Below are positions 26,911-36,673 of a stretch of DNA of 64,000 nucleotides, one piece after another. The DNA lies in NCBI RefSeq assembly GCF_900109095.1, contig NZ_FNYZ01000004.1, positions 1 through 64,000 on the forward strand, read 5' to 3'. This DNA comes from Sphingobium sp. AP50. Lineage in GTDB: Bacteria > Pseudomonadota > Alphaproteobacteria > Sphingomonadales > Sphingomonadaceae. Within the stretch, counting starts at the first letter, position 1. The number at the start of each line of letters is the position of its first letter. The position numbers and the translations under genes were made by a program. Under the pieces are notes generated by a model. That model was not told where the DNA came from. It made no database searches and was given only the letters and a program-made list of their open reading frames with translations.

Positions 26911-29646
26911 TCAGAAGCGGAAGCGGACGCTGCCCTGCACCGTGCGGGCCATGGTGCGCACGCCCAGCGGCAGCAGATTATCCTTGCCGAAATAACGATA
27001 AGGATCGTTGCCGGTCAGATTGGTGCCTTCGATCGATAGCGTCATGAACTTGACGGGGGTATAGTTGACCGCTGCGTCCAGACGATGGGTCGCTCCGTTG
27101 TACCAGCTATAGGCGGGATTGTCGGTCCACACGAACAGGCGGTAAGGCGAACGATAGTTGAAGGCGACGCGCGTGCTGAACTTGGGCGTGTCATAATAGA
27201 GCGCCGCGTTGGCGGTCCATTTCGACGTGTCGACCGAGTCGAACGCACCGGGGAAATCCTCGGGATAGGGATATTCGACACGCGCCTGAAGAACGCGGGT
27301 CACGTTCAGGCTGGCGCCGAAATTCTTCCAGAAGCCCGGCAGGAAGTCGAAGAAGCTCTGCACCTGCGCTTCCACGCCGTAGAATTCGCCGTCACCGGCA
27401 TTGCGCAGTTGCGACACCGTTCCGCTGCGACCCGGCAGGCCATATTGACCCAAGTCGGGCGCCACTTCGCGGCTGAAATAGGTCCAGTTGGTCGCCTTCT
27501 TGTAGTAGCCCGCGACCGACGCCGAACCGGCACGACCAAAATAATGTTCCAGGCTGGCGTCGAACGACCATTCACGCTGCGCCTTCAGGTCCGGGTTGCC
27601 CGCGTCGACATTAGGCGTCGCCGCATTGGGATCGACAAAGAAGAAGGGGCGCAGGTCATAAAAGTTGGGGCGCGAGACGTTGGTGGTGTAAGACAGGCGC
27701 AACTGCGTCTTGGGATCGAAATGCAGCGTCGCGGTGACGCTGGGCAGATAATCCATGAAGTTACCGCGACCCGAGCTTTCCTCGATGATCAGCGGATAAC
27801 CGTCCGCCGCCGCACCGATGCGATACTGGAAGCTGGTCGAGCTGCCCCAGGTGTTGACCGCACGCAGGCCGACCACGCCATCGATCGGGAAGCCGACATC
27901 GAAGCCATAGTTCAGCTGCGCATAGGCCGCGAAGGTATTTTCGACCGATGTGAAGGTCTGCCCTTGATCGCTGGGCGGCAATTCGCTGGAGAAACGAACC
28001 GCATTGCCGGGATCGGTGGCCTGAATATAGGCGCGCACGGCATCGATGTTGCTCAGCAGCGATTTGCCGGGAATACGATACCATTGCGGCGAACCGGCAA
28101 GGTCCGGCCCGACCATCGACGCCTGATCGCCGCCGGGGAAGGCCGTCAGCGGCGCGTCCTTGCCATCGACGCGGGGGAAGCCGTCGCGATAGCCATAATA
28201 GCGATCGACATCGCGGCGGTTGTAACGAATGCCGGTTTGCAGCGACCGCAACAGGCTCTTGTCGCTCAGTTCCAGCGTCAAGTCGACCTGGCTGGCGAAC
28301 TCCTTATTCTTCGAAACGCCCGCATTATCCTGGAAGCGGTTGACGCCATATTGCGTCACGTCGTTCAGGTCAGTGCCATTGAAGGTGATCGCGGGGATCG
28401 GGCGCGAATAGGCGTCCGATACGAAATCGATCGTGGCCGACTGGAGATTATAGGGCCGCAGGATCTGCTGCACATAATAATAGCTGTCCTTGGACCAGCT
28501 ATATTGCGTGCTGAAATGCAGCAGCGCGCGATCCGTCGGGCGCCAGTTGGTTTCGAAATTGGTGGTATACAGGTCGCGCTTCAGCGTGTTGTATGTGCCT
28601 TCGATATAGGCCGGCGTGCCGTTAGGGTTGGAAATGGTCAGCTTCTTGATCGTCTGGCCATCCGGCATCAGCTCGATGCCGCTGAACTGGGTTCCATACT
28701 CCCGATTGAGCGTCCACATCTTGTCGATCGAGCGGCGCTCCTTCGACCCGATATAGCTGCCCTCCAGAATGAACTCCAGCTTGTCGGATGGCTTCCACTG
28801 GAACACACCGCTCAGCGACGGGCGCGTTACATAGCCGCTTTCCGTGCCATATTGGGTTTTATAGGGGATGACCACATTGCGATATTCCGCCGGCAGATTG
28901 TTGAGCGGGCTATTCGCGTCTCCTTCGCAGCAGACCGTATCGGGCGACTCGCTCTCAACATAATTTTCCTGATAATAGGTCTTGGTCCAGCTGCCGTTCA
29001 GCAGGAAGCCCATTTCACCAATGCCCGTCTCGAAGCGCTCACCCACGAGCAGGCTGGCATAGGGACTGGTCTTCTCGGCAAACTCGTCATACGCGCCGCG
29101 CAGGCTGCCCGCGACGGTCAGGCCCTTCTTCAGATCCAGCGGACGACGCAGTTCGACGTTCACGGTGCCGGCAATGCCGCCTTCCACCTGATCGGCGGTG
29201 CGCGTCTTGTAGACGTCAACCGACTTCAGTAGTTCCGCCGGAATGTCGGCCAGGCTGATCGAACGCTCGGTACCCAGATTGACGTTGTTGCCGTTGACCG
29301 TGGTCTGCACCTGGCTGAGGCCGCGAATGGTCACACCCTGCCCCTGACCACGTTCACGATTGATCTGCACGCCGGTCACGCGCGACAGCGCTTCGGGGAC
29401 GTTATTGTCCGGCAATTTACCGGCGTCCTCGGCCACGATCGAGTCCACGATCTGCTTGCTGTTCTTCTTCTTCGTCGCTGCCGCCTGCACGCTCCCGCGC
29501 ACGCCGGTCACGATGATATCGGGCTTCGCGCCCTCCGCTACAGCCGGCGTTTCAGGCCCATCCTGCGCCATGGCCATGGCTGATATCGAAGCGAGAGCAA
29601 GGGCGGACAAAGCCGCCGACATGTTGAGAACCGTACGTGACTTCAT
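26911..29646 (-). CDS. TonB-dependent receptor (Caulobacter/Xanthomonas type)
   Basis: 911 residues. Signal peptide ending AMAMAQ, a TonB-box-like segment DIIVTGVRGSVQAAATKKKN, and a plug domain with IVAEDAGKLPDNNVPEALSR, VTGVQINRERGQGQGVTIRG and VDVYKTRTADQVEGGIAGTV. A long 22-strand barrel ends in the outer-membrane signature GSVRFRF. Receptors of this class take up oligosaccharides or glycopeptides. An operator overlaps its promoter, and hydroxyproline and glycoside hydrolase genes surround it, so a cell-wall glycan or glycopeptide is a likely substrate. Confidence 0.93.
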   Translation of the reverse strand: MKSRTVLNMSAALSALALASISAMAMAQDGPETPAVAEGAKPDIIVTGVRGSVQAAATKKKNSKQIVDSIVAEDAGKLPDNNVPEALSRVTGVQINRERGQGQGVTIRGLSQVQTTVNGNNVNLGTERSISLADIPAELLKSVDVYKTRTADQVEGGIAGTVNVELRRPLDLKKGLTVAGSLRGAYDEFAEKTSPYASLLVGERFETGIGEMGFLLNGSWTKTYYQENYVESESPDTVCCEGDANSPLNNLPAEYRNVVIPYKTQYGTESGYVTRPSLSGVFQWKPSDKLEFILEGSYIGSKERRSIDKMWTLNREYGTQFSGIELMPDGQTIKKLTISNPNGTPAYIEGTYNTLKRDLYTTNFETNWRPTDRALLHFSTQYSWSKDSYYYVQQILRPYNLQSATIDFVSDAYSRPIPAITFNGTDLNDVTQYGVNRFQDNAGVSKNKEFASQVDLTLELSDKSLLRSLQTGIRYNRRDVDRYYGYRDGFPRVDGKDAPLTAFPGGDQASMVGPDLAGSPQWYRIPGKSLLSNIDAVRAYIQATDPGNAVRFSSELPPSDQGQTFTSVENTFAAYAQLNYGFDVGFPIDGVVGLRAVNTWGSSTSFQYRIGAAADGYPLIIEESSGRGNFMDYLPSVTATLHFDPKTQLRLSYTTNVSRPNFYDLRPFFFVDPNAATPNVDAGNPDLKAQREWSFDASLEHYFGRAGSASVAGYYKKATNWTYFSREVAPDLGQYGLPGRSGTVSQLRNAGDGEFYGVEAQVQSFFDFLPGFWKNFGASLNVTRVLQARVEYPYPEDFPGAFDSVDTSKWTANAALYYDTPKFSTRVAFNYRSPYRLFVWTDNPAYSWYNGATHRLDAAVNYTPVKFMTLSIEGTNLTGNDPYRYFGKDNLLPLGVRTMARTVQGSVRFRF

Positions 29647-29683
29647 CCGAACTTCCCCTTTATCCGGCTAAATGCCTTACCTT

Positions 29684-29720
29684 ATATCGTATACTACTTA
29701 CTTTATTTTGTCGGAGTCAA
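29684..29720 (-). promoter_or_regulatory. Operator B and promoter of the TonB receptor gene
   Basis: ATATCGTATACTAC at 29684-29697 is a degraded copy of the AATATCGTATACGATATT palindrome, 38 bp before the start. On the minus strand -35 TTGACT (29715-29720) and -10 TAGTAT (29691-29696) are 18 bp apart; the -10 lies in the operator. Confidence 0.72.
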
Positions 29721-29792
29721 GGGGATTGCAATAGGACGGCAACAAAGTTTCGATAGATGAAATTCGGAAATTCAAGTCTTTGAAAAACCATA

Positions 29793-29828
29793 AAAAAGGG
29801 GAATGCAGTCGCTCGCATTCCCCTTTTT
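29793..29828 (-). terminator. Rho-independent terminator after the GH43 gene
   Basis: AAAAAGGGGAATGC pairs perfectly with GCATTCCCCTTTTT around an 8-base loop, giving a T-tract in both directions. It closes the GH127-Ldh-DUF885-GH43 operon, 31 bp after its last stop. Confidence 0.88.
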
Positions 29829-29858
29829 CGTCCCGATTTTCGCTAGGCGCGCTTAGCC

Positions 29859-31418
29859 TCAACCACACCCCGACGCAGGCTTCGCTTCCGCGTCCCGCAC
29901 CACCGGCAACGCGGTCTTGGGTGCCAGAACCTCCCATTCCTGCACCGCCAGACCCGCATGCCCCTTCCCATCGCCGGACGCCGTCATCACCGCGCGCAGG
30001 CAGCGGGTACGGATTGGCGGGAAGGTCACGTCCTGAAACGCGCCCGGCTCCGTGCCATAGGCGCTCGCCCCCGGCACTGGTTTCCACCCTTGATTCCAAT
30101 ATTCCAGCCGCCAGCCTGCGGGTGGCGCAACCCCAACACCCGATCCCGCCGGTTGATCATTCCAGAACCAGATGCGCGATCCGTCGATCGTCACGGGCTT
30201 GTTCCACCGATATTCGATCCACTGGCTCGCCGGATTGTTCGGCGACCAGCTTCCCCACATGTCGGGCGGCAATGGCGCGGTCTTGGTGATGCCGTCGTTC
30301 AGCGACTTGATCCAATATTGCACCGGCAGCGGCTCGTTGGATGCCGTGGCCGACGCCGCCCGCGCTATGTTCCGCGTCGGGGCCAGGGGCGGCTGCGGCC
30401 GCAAGGTCGGCACGACGGTCCGGATGCGCGCGGGCGTCACGCTGTCATCCCACTCGATCTTGTCCAGCGCCACGCTGCGCCGGAAATGCCCACCGCCTTT
30501 CGCATCGGCCGTATGATAGGCCAGATACCATTGCCCCTTATATTCCACCGCGCCCGAATGGGACGTGGTCGACGACACCGGCTTCAATGCCACGCCGCGA
30601 TAGGTCCACGGCCCCATGGGCGAGGATGCCGTGCCATAAGCGATGCAGGCATGATAGACCGCCGGGGTACAGTCGGACTTCGGCCCGGCCCTGTTCCCGG
30701 CATAGAGCATATAATAGGCGCCCTTGCGCTTCATGATCCAGGGCGCCTCGAAGAAACCGGCCAGCCCCTCGATGTTGCGCTCCGGCCCCTTGGGCGTGAT
30801 CATGTCGCGCTCCAGTTCCATACCGCGCAACTGGCCGAACGTCCCCCAATAGATATAGACCCGCCCGTCATCGTCGATCAGGATGGTGGGGTCGATATTC
30901 TGGATATCATTCTTCACCGGCACCCGTTGCGAGATGATCGGCCCGGCGGGATGCGCGTCCCGCCACGGCCCGGTCGGGCTGTCCGCCACTGCCACGCCAA
31001 TGGCGAAGCGATCCTGCGCATCGCTGTCCTTCTCCAGCACCGGCGCATAGAAATAGTAGCGCTTGTCCGGCCCCTGGATGATCTGACCGGCATAGGCCCG
31101 CGCCTCCTCCGCCCAGGCGAAGACATTCTCCGGCTTGGCGATGGCGGGATAGTGCGTCCATTTCCCCGATTTGGGATCATCGGTCTTCATCAGCTGCCAT
31201 TCGCCCATGATGAAATCATTGACGTCCGGCGGCGCCTGATCCCGACCGGCCAGTATCCACAGCGCCCCGTCCGCCACGAAGGGCGCCGGATCGGTCGAAT
31301 AATAATCGCCCTCGGCCAGGATCGGATTGCCCGGCACGCTCAACTGACGCGCCTCCTGCGCCCCAACGGGCGACACAGCCAGAACCAGCGCGATGCCGGC
31401 AAGCAGTTCATTCTTCAT
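29859..31418 (-). CDS. exported glycoside hydrolase family 43 protein with C-terminal beta-sandwich
   Basis: 519 residues from the ATG at 31418. Signal peptide ending PVGAQ. GH43 five-blade propeller with the three acidic residues: base Asp in YYSTDPAPFV, pKa-tuning Asp in NIDPTILIDDDGRVYIYWGT and acid Glu in GFFEAPWIMKRKG. After about residue 345 comes a discoidin-like module (QWIEYRWNKPVTIDGSRIWF) that may bind sugar. GH43 enzymes are mostly alpha-L-arabinofuranosidases, xylosidases or galactosidases; context favours arabinose or galactose removal from a cell-wall glycan. Last gene of the GH127 operon, overlapping DUF885 by 11 bp. Confidence 0.85.
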   Translation of the reverse strand: MKNELLAGIALVLAVSPVGAQEARQLSVPGNPILAEGDYYSTDPAPFVADGALWILAGRDQAPPDVNDFIMGEWQLMKTDDPKSGKWTHYPAIAKPENVFAWAEEARAYAGQIIQGPDKRYYFYAPVLEKDSDAQDRFAIGVAVADSPTGPWRDAHPAGPIISQRVPVKNDIQNIDPTILIDDDGRVYIYWGTFGQLRGMELERDMITPKGPERNIEGLAGFFEAPWIMKRKGAYYMLYAGNRAGPKSDCTPAVYHACIAYGTASSPMGPWTYRGVALKPVSSTTSHSGAVEYKGQWYLAYHTADAKGGGHFRRSVALDKIEWDDSVTPARIRTVVPTLRPQPPLAPTRNIARAASATASNEPLPVQYWIKSLNDGITKTAPLPPDMWGSWSPNNPASQWIEYRWNKPVTIDGSRIWFWNDQPAGSGVGVAPPAGWRLEYWNQGWKPVPGASAYGTEPGAFQDVTFPPIRTRCLRAVMTASGDGKGHAGLAVQEWEVLAPKTALPVVRDAEAKPASGCG

Positions 31419-33180
31419 CGGGATAAGGCCCCTTGCCGCCATCGGCGATCAACTGGTCGACGCGCTGGTCGATGACCGGCAGCGGCACCGCGCCCAGCGC
31501 CAGCACCGCGTCATGGAAAGCGCGAATATTGAATTTCGGCCCCAGCGCCTTCTCGGCCTTCTTGCGGGCATCCACGAAGGCCAGCTCGCCCATATAATAG
31601 GACAAAGCCTGCCCCGGCCAGGCGATATAGCGGTCCACCTCCGTCTCGATCTCATGATCGGACAAAGCGGTATTATCGTGCAGATAATCCTGCGCCTGCT
31701 TGCGGGTCCAGCCCATCGCGTGGATGCCGGTGTCCACCACCAGCCGCGACGCGCGCCACGCCTGATAGCTCAGCATGCCAAAGCGATCATAGGGCGTTTC
31801 ATACATGCCCATATCCTCGCCCAGCGCCTCGCAATAGAGCGCCCATCCCTCGCCATAAGCGGACAGATAGGTGTCGCGGCGGAAGGCAGGCAAATCCTTA
31901 TTCTCCGCCGCCAGCGGCATCTGCATCGCATGGCCCGGCGCACTTTCGTGCAGCGTCAGCGCCACCTGCGAATAATAGGGCCGCGATGGCAGATTATAGG
32001 TGTTGACCAGATAGATGCCCGGCCCGCCGCGCCCGCCGGTATAGAAAGGCGCGATATCATCGGGCACCGGCTTGATTGCAAAGCGCATGCGCGGCATCCG
32101 CCCGAAAAACTCGGACGCCTTGCCGTCGAAACTCTTGGCGATCCACGCCGCCCGATTGAGCAGATCCTGCGGCGTCTTGGGATAAAATTGCGGATCGGTC
32201 CGCAGGAAGGTCAGGAAGGCCGGCAGGTCGCCCTTGAAGTCGACCTGCTGCATAACCTCCGCCATCTGCCCCCGGATGCGCGCCATTTCCTTCAGGCCGA
32301 TCTGGTGGATATCCTCCGGGCTCTTGTCGAGCGTCACGAACTCCCGGATCTTGGACTGATAATAGGCCTTGCCGTCGGGCAGCTTATAGGCGGCCAGATC
32401 CTTGCGCGCGCCCGGCAGATAGTCCTGCCGCAGGAAGGTCAGCAGCGTCTTGTGCGCCGGCACCACCGCCTGCGCGATCGCCGCCCGCGCCTCCGCCTTC
32501 AACGCGGCCTGCACATCGGCCGGGATCGTCGCGGGCAAAGCCTTGAATGGCGCATAGAAGGGGTTGTCCTCCACGCTCTTCGCATTCGCCACCTGCTCGA
32601 CGCCGATATCGCGCCCTTGCAAGGTGATCTGCGACGGGGTGAAACCACGCTTCAGCCCGGCCCGCATATTCGCAATCTGCTGGTCATAATAGCGCGGAAT
32701 GTCGCGCAGCATGGCGATATAATGCCGCGCGCCAGCCTCATCGCGCAACGGATCGCGCGCCCATCCGGCCAGATCGCCCCAGAAGCTGGTGTCGGCGTTC
32801 AGCGGCTTCTCATATTCGCGATAGCGCTGCTCGGCGGCCAGCGCATCGATCTGCCCCTTATAGACGGCGAAATTGATCTTCTGCGCCGGCGACAGTTGAT
32901 CGACCCTGATCGCGGCAAGCTGCTTCTCGACCTGCTCCCAGCGCGCGAGCCGCGCCGCCTGCGCCTTGGCGCTCACATCGGGCAGCACCAGCGGCTGATC
33001 CTTCGGTCCATCCTCGCTCGGCCCGAACTGCTTTAGCCGCCAGTCATATTCGGAGGAATAGATCGCCTCGAAGGACTGATCGGCGGTTTGCGCTGCGGAT
33101 TGGGCCTGCGTCTGGGGCGCCGCCAGACTGATGAAGGCCGCGCCTGCGAGCAGCCAGCTTCGGCCGCCAAAGATCGTCAC
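31408..33180 (-). CDS. DUF885 family zinc peptidase, exported
   Basis: 590 residues, standard for DUF885. Signal peptide ending PQTQA. The metal-binding motif LHESAPGHAMQM (HExxPGH) is followed by the conserved downstream Glu in AYGEGWALYCEALGEDMGMY. Family members behave like carboxypeptidases or dipeptidases. In this operon it probably trims peptides in the periplasm. Its ATG overlaps the stop of the Ldh gene (ATGA), and its stop overlaps the GH43 start. Confidence 0.87.
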   Translation of the reverse strand: MTIFGGRSWLLAGAAFISLAAPQTQAQSAAQTADQSFEAIYSSEYDWRLKQFGPSEDGPKDQPLVLPDVSAKAQAARLARWEQVEKQLAAIRVDQLSPAQKINFAVYKGQIDALAAEQRYREYEKPLNADTSFWGDLAGWARDPLRDEAGARHYIAMLRDIPRYYDQQIANMRAGLKRGFTPSQITLQGRDIGVEQVANAKSVEDNPFYAPFKALPATIPADVQAALKAEARAAIAQAVVPAHKTLLTFLRQDYLPGARKDLAAYKLPDGKAYYQSKIREFVTLDKSPEDIHQIGLKEMARIRGQMAEVMQQVDFKGDLPAFLTFLRTDPQFYPKTPQDLLNRAAWIAKSFDGKASEFFGRMPRMRFAIKPVPDDIAPFYTGGRGGPGIYLVNTYNLPSRPYYSQVALTLHESAPGHAMQMPLAAENKDLPAFRRDTYLSAYGEGWALYCEALGEDMGMYETPYDRFGMLSYQAWRASRLVVDTGIHAMGWTRKQAQDYLHDNTALSDHEIETEVDRYIAWPGQALSYYMGELAFVDARKKAEKALGPKFNIRAFHDAVLALGAVPLPVIDQRVDQLIADGGKGPYPDEE

Positions 33181-34202
33181 GCCAATTCCCCTTCCAACAA
33201 TGCCACTATGTCCCGGTGGAGCTGCGCCGGGATGCGCATGCCCTCCGTGTCCGATTTCGCCCGCGCGACATAGCGCCGCGCGCCGGGCAGACGCGCACCC
33301 TGCCCGGTGATCGCCGCGAACATCGCCTCGGCCCGGCCCAGATGATCCTCCACGCTCGCGCCCAGGAAACCGGCCGGGTCGATCGCGATCACCAGTTCGC
33401 CGCCAATCGGCGATCCCATGCGCCCTTCATCCGCCGCCATCGATTCCGCGCTGGTCATGTCGCCGATCAGCGGCCCGGCGATCAGTTCGACCATCGCCGC
33501 CAGCGCCGACCCCTTATGCCCGCCGAACGTGCGCATCGCCCCGTCCAGCACCGCCTTGGGATCGATCGAGGGATGCCCCTCGGCGTCATAGCCCCATTCG
33601 GGCGGGATGGTCTTGCCCGCGCGGCGATGCAGTTCGATCTCGCCCCGCGCCACCGCGCTGGTGGCAAAGTCGAAAACGAAGGGGTGCCCGCCGGGGCGCG
33701 GCCAGCCAAAGGCGATCGGATTGGTCCCGAACACCGGCTTCGTCCCGCCCTCCGGCGCGACCCACGCATGGCTGGGCGTAAAGGCCAGTCCCACGAGGCC
33801 CGCATCAGTCAGCGCCTCGACCTCCGGCCAGAGCGCCGCAAAATGCACGACATTGTTGAGCGCCAGCGCAGCGATACCAAATTTGCGCGCCTTCTCGATC
33901 AATAGCGGCAGCCCGCGCTCGAACGGCAATTGCGCAAAACCGCCCTTGCCATCCACGCGCACCAGCGCGGCGGCCGGCTCGCTCACCACCGGCACGGCAT
34001 CCGCCACGACCACGCCCCGCTCGATCGAATTGGCGGCGACCAGCAGACGATAGAGGCCATGCGAGGCGCAACCATCCCGCTCCCCCGCCACCATCGTCCG
34101 GGCGACGGCGGCGGCATGATCGGGCGCCAGTCCCCGGCTTTCCAGCACTTTGCGGGCCAGCGCATCCGCCTCCGCCAGAGCCATCGCAACCATGTCACTC
34201 AT
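33177..34202 (-). CDS. LDH2/malate dehydrogenase-family oxidoreductase, candidate imine (pyrroline-2-carboxylate) reductase
   Basis: 341 residues. Family motifs: GERDGCASHGLYRLLVAANS (catalytic His), GIAALALNNVVHFAALWPEV, KPVFGTNPIAFGWPRPGG and FDFATSAVARGEIELHRRAG, and TFGGHKGSALAAMVELIAGP. The overall pattern resembles DpkA-type Delta1-pyrroline/piperideine-2-carboxylate reductases rather than true malate or lactate dehydrogenases. Such an enzyme would reduce cyclic imines from hydroxyproline or D-proline to L-proline with NAD(P)H. Substrate is inferred from context. It sits between GH127 and DUF885 genes with 4-bp overlaps on both sides. Confidence 0.8.
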   Translation of the reverse strand: MSDMVAMALAEADALARKVLESRGLAPDHAAAVARTMVAGERDGCASHGLYRLLVAANSIERGVVVADAVPVVSEPAAALVRVDGKGGFAQLPFERGLPLLIEKARKFGIAALALNNVVHFAALWPEVEALTDAGLVGLAFTPSHAWVAPEGGTKPVFGTNPIAFGWPRPGGHPFVFDFATSAVARGEIELHRRAGKTIPPEWGYDAEGHPSIDPKAVLDGAMRTFGGHKGSALAAMVELIAGPLIGDMTSAESMAADEGRMGSPIGGELVIAIDPAGFLGASVEDHLGRAEAMFAAITGQGARLPGARRYVARAKSDTEGMRIPAQLHRDIVALLEGELA

Positions 34203-36568
34203 GCAGACGTCGCCGGCTTGGCCATGAACAGCCGCACGCCGAACACCGGCCCGGCCGAACTGCGATCATGCGGCACGAAGCGCACCTTCACGCTGGTCTT
34301 GCCCTTGGTCAGCGCCTCGGGGATCGGATAATCGACATCCAGGAACTTGCCCGGCTTGTCATTGTCCAGGCTCTGCGTGGCCAGCTTCACATTGTCGACC
34401 ATGATGTCGAAGCTGCGCTTGCGCTCCCCACCCCAATAGGTCGCCTGCAACAGCAGCGGCCCCGGCTTCACCTTCATCGCGAATTCGAAATAGCCGCCCG
34501 AGCGCGCATCGCGGCCATTGCGCCCGCGATAGGAGGCCGGATAGCTCAGTTCCGACGTCAGTGCATGGTCACGCTCCGGCTGCATTTCGCCCAGATGCAT
34601 GATGTCGATCGACCGGGCGGCCAGATCCTTCTGCCGTGCTTGCTCGGCCAGGAATGCGGCCTCTTCGGTCTTCCATGCGCTTTCCGAGAAACGCTTGAAA
34701 TAGACCGCGCTGCGCCGCTCATACTGGCTGTAGAAGGGCACGAAGGCGAGGTTCGCCGGGCGAATGATATTCTGCGTGCGATAGCGCGGACGATCCGACA
34801 CGATCGGCGCGAAGGCGGCGAGCGGGTCTTCGCCCACCATCGCCGGTTCAACCCCGGTCCAGTCCATTTCCGACGGGCCCAGGTCCGCCGCCATCACCAT
34901 CGGCCCGCGCACCACCGCGACCACATCGGGCGAACCGGGCGCTGCCTCCAGCCGCAGATCGAGCGGCAGGCTCAATGCTACCACATCGCCCTTCTTCCAG
35001 CGCCGCGTGACGACCGCATAGCCATTGGCCGGCTTCACCGACAGCGGCGCACCATTGACGCTCAGCCCGAAACGACCATTGGCCCAGCCGGGAATACGCA
35101 GCGCCAGCGAAAAGGCGCCCTGCTTCACCGCGTCGATCGTCAGCTTGATATCCGGCTTGAACGGATATTCGGTATCCAGCGTCAGGCCCACGCCCTTCGC
35201 TTTCCACTGCGCTTCGGACGGAATGTAGAGATTGACGAACAGCGTGTCGTCACCCTCCCAATAGATGGAATCGCCATGCTTGGCGTGGCTTTCCATGCCG
35301 GAGCCGACGCAGCACCAGAAAGCGTCCTCGTCCGGCTGCGAATAGCCGCGTGGCGCGCCGCTCATCATCGGCGTCATATAGGTGAAGCCGGCATTGGCCG
35401 GGTTCTGGGCCGACATGACATGGTTCAGATGCGCCCGCTCATAATAATCGAACAGCGCGCCGTCCGGCTGCCAGCCATAAAGATGCCGCGTCAGCTTCAG
35501 CATATTATAGCTGTTGCAATGCTCACAGGTGGACTCGGTCAGGTGCAGCGCCACCGTGTCCGGCTCAAAGAAATATTCGCGGTCGGCATTGCCGCCGATG
35601 ACATAGCTGTGATGCTGCGTCACCCGATCGAAGAAGAAGCGCGCGGCGCGGCCCGGCTCTTCCTTACCCGTCAGTTCATGGATGCGCGCCAGACCGATCA
35701 GCTTGGGCACCTGCGTATTGGCGTGGAAGTTGGACAGCTTGTCCTCCTGCGCCACCAGCGGATCGAGCACCCGTTTGTCATAGATGCGCTCCGCCACTGC
35801 CAGCCAGCGCGCGTCGCCGGTGCGGGCGTAGAGTTCGGCATAGCTGTCGTTCAGGCCGCCATATTCGCAGTTCAGCAATTCCTGCATCTGCGCGTCGTTG
35901 AGCGCCGCGAACACCGTCTCGAAATAGCCGCCAAGGCCGATCACGACCTCCAGCGCCTTGGCATTGCCCCAGGCGCCATGCACGTCGAGCAGACCCGCGA
36001 AATATTTGTGGACGGTGTAGAGCGGCGACCAGCTACCATTCAGGTCGAACCCGCCCGACTTGATCTGCCCCTGCATCACTTCGGGGAAAATCTGCTCGCC
36101 ATCGACGATCTGGCCGTCCTTGGTCTTGCGACCCAGCGCGCCGATATAGCCGTCCTTGCGCTGCGCCTGACACAGCGCCAGTTCATCGACAATATAGTCT
36201 GCGCGGCGGCGGCATTCCGCATTGCCTGTCTGCTGCCAGCCCAGCACCAAGGCGGTAATATAATGGCCCAGCGTATGACCGGCGATCGTGTCGGATTCCC
36301 AGCCGCCATAGATCGGCGCCTTGGGCTCCAGCCCGGCATATTTGCGGAAATTATGCAGGAAACGGTCGGGGCTGAGCGACAGCAGATAAGCGATGTTCAC
36401 TTCCACCGCGGTCGCATAGTCGGACGGGTGCAGGCGCACATCGGTCAGCGGCAGCGGTTTGGCCCGCAGCGGAATCTTGGGCGCGATCGCGGCCATGCCC
36501 GAAAAGGGAACAGCGCAGACGGCAAGGGCGGCCACCCCTGCCAGCCACTCGCGGCGATTGGCTTTCAT
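34199..36568 (-). CDS. exported DUF1680 beta-L-arabinofuranosidase (GH127/GH146)
   Basis: 789 residues. The N-terminus NRREWLAGVAAL is twin-arginine-like, ending SGMAA. The catalytic (alpha/alpha)6 domain has the zinc-cysteine site known from HypBA1: Glu349 and Cys351 in ESTCEHCNSYNML, and Cys419-Cys420 in AFWCCVGSGMESHAKHGDS; one of the cysteines is the nucleophile. GH127 cleaves beta-L-arabinofuranosides on hydroxyproline; GH146 members act on related arabinans. The C-terminal beta-sandwich (about 640-789) matches longer GH146-type proteins, so the family number is open. It starts the operon, 21 bp after operator C. Confidence 0.92.
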   Translation of the reverse strand: MKANRREWLAGVAALAVCAVPFSGMAAIAPKIPLRAKPLPLTDVRLHPSDYATAVEVNIAYLLSLSPDRFLHNFRKYAGLEPKAPIYGGWESDTIAGHTLGHYITALVLGWQQTGNAECRRRADYIVDELALCQAQRKDGYIGALGRKTKDGQIVDGEQIFPEVMQGQIKSGGFDLNGSWSPLYTVHKYFAGLLDVHGAWGNAKALEVVIGLGGYFETVFAALNDAQMQELLNCEYGGLNDSYAELYARTGDARWLAVAERIYDKRVLDPLVAQEDKLSNFHANTQVPKLIGLARIHELTGKEEPGRAARFFFDRVTQHHSYVIGGNADREYFFEPDTVALHLTESTCEHCNSYNMLKLTRHLYGWQPDGALFDYYERAHLNHVMSAQNPANAGFTYMTPMMSGAPRGYSQPDEDAFWCCVGSGMESHAKHGDSIYWEGDDTLFVNLYIPSEAQWKAKGVGLTLDTEYPFKPDIKLTIDAVKQGAFSLALRIPGWANGRFGLSVNGAPLSVKPANGYAVVTRRWKKGDVVALSLPLDLRLEAAPGSPDVVAVVRGPMVMAADLGPSEMDWTGVEPAMVGEDPLAAFAPIVSDRPRYRTQNIIRPANLAFVPFYSQYERRSAVYFKRFSESAWKTEEAAFLAEQARQKDLAARSIDIMHLGEMQPERDHALTSELSYPASYRGRNGRDARSGGYFEFAMKVKPGPLLLQATYWGGERKRSFDIMVDNVKLATQSLDNDKPGKFLDVDYPIPEALTKGKTSVKVRFVPHDRSSAGPVFGVRLFMAKPATSA

Positions 36569-36588
36569 TCCTAAACACTCCTACCGAA

Positions 36589-36629
36589 TATCGTATACTA
36601 TACGATAGAGCGTGCCCCTTTTCTGTCAA
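36589..36629 (-). promoter_or_regulatory. Operator C and promoter of the GH127 operon
   Basis: TATCGTATACTATACGATA at 36589-36607 is a perfect 19-base inverted repeat around a central base, containing the same half-site TATCGTATA as operator A. On the minus strand a consensus -35 TTGACA (36624-36629) lies 16 bp before a possible -10 TATCGT (36602-36607) inside the operator. It is 21 bp before the GH127 start. Confidence 0.8.
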
Positions 36630-36673
36630 TCCCCAATCGCTTCCTCCATCCGAAGAGACGGGATTTCAGCGCC

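Noticed and set aside
33177..34202. Malate or L-lactate dehydrogenase as the specific function
   Set aside because: Family name only; the sequence pattern and the operon fit an imine reductase better, though this is not proven.
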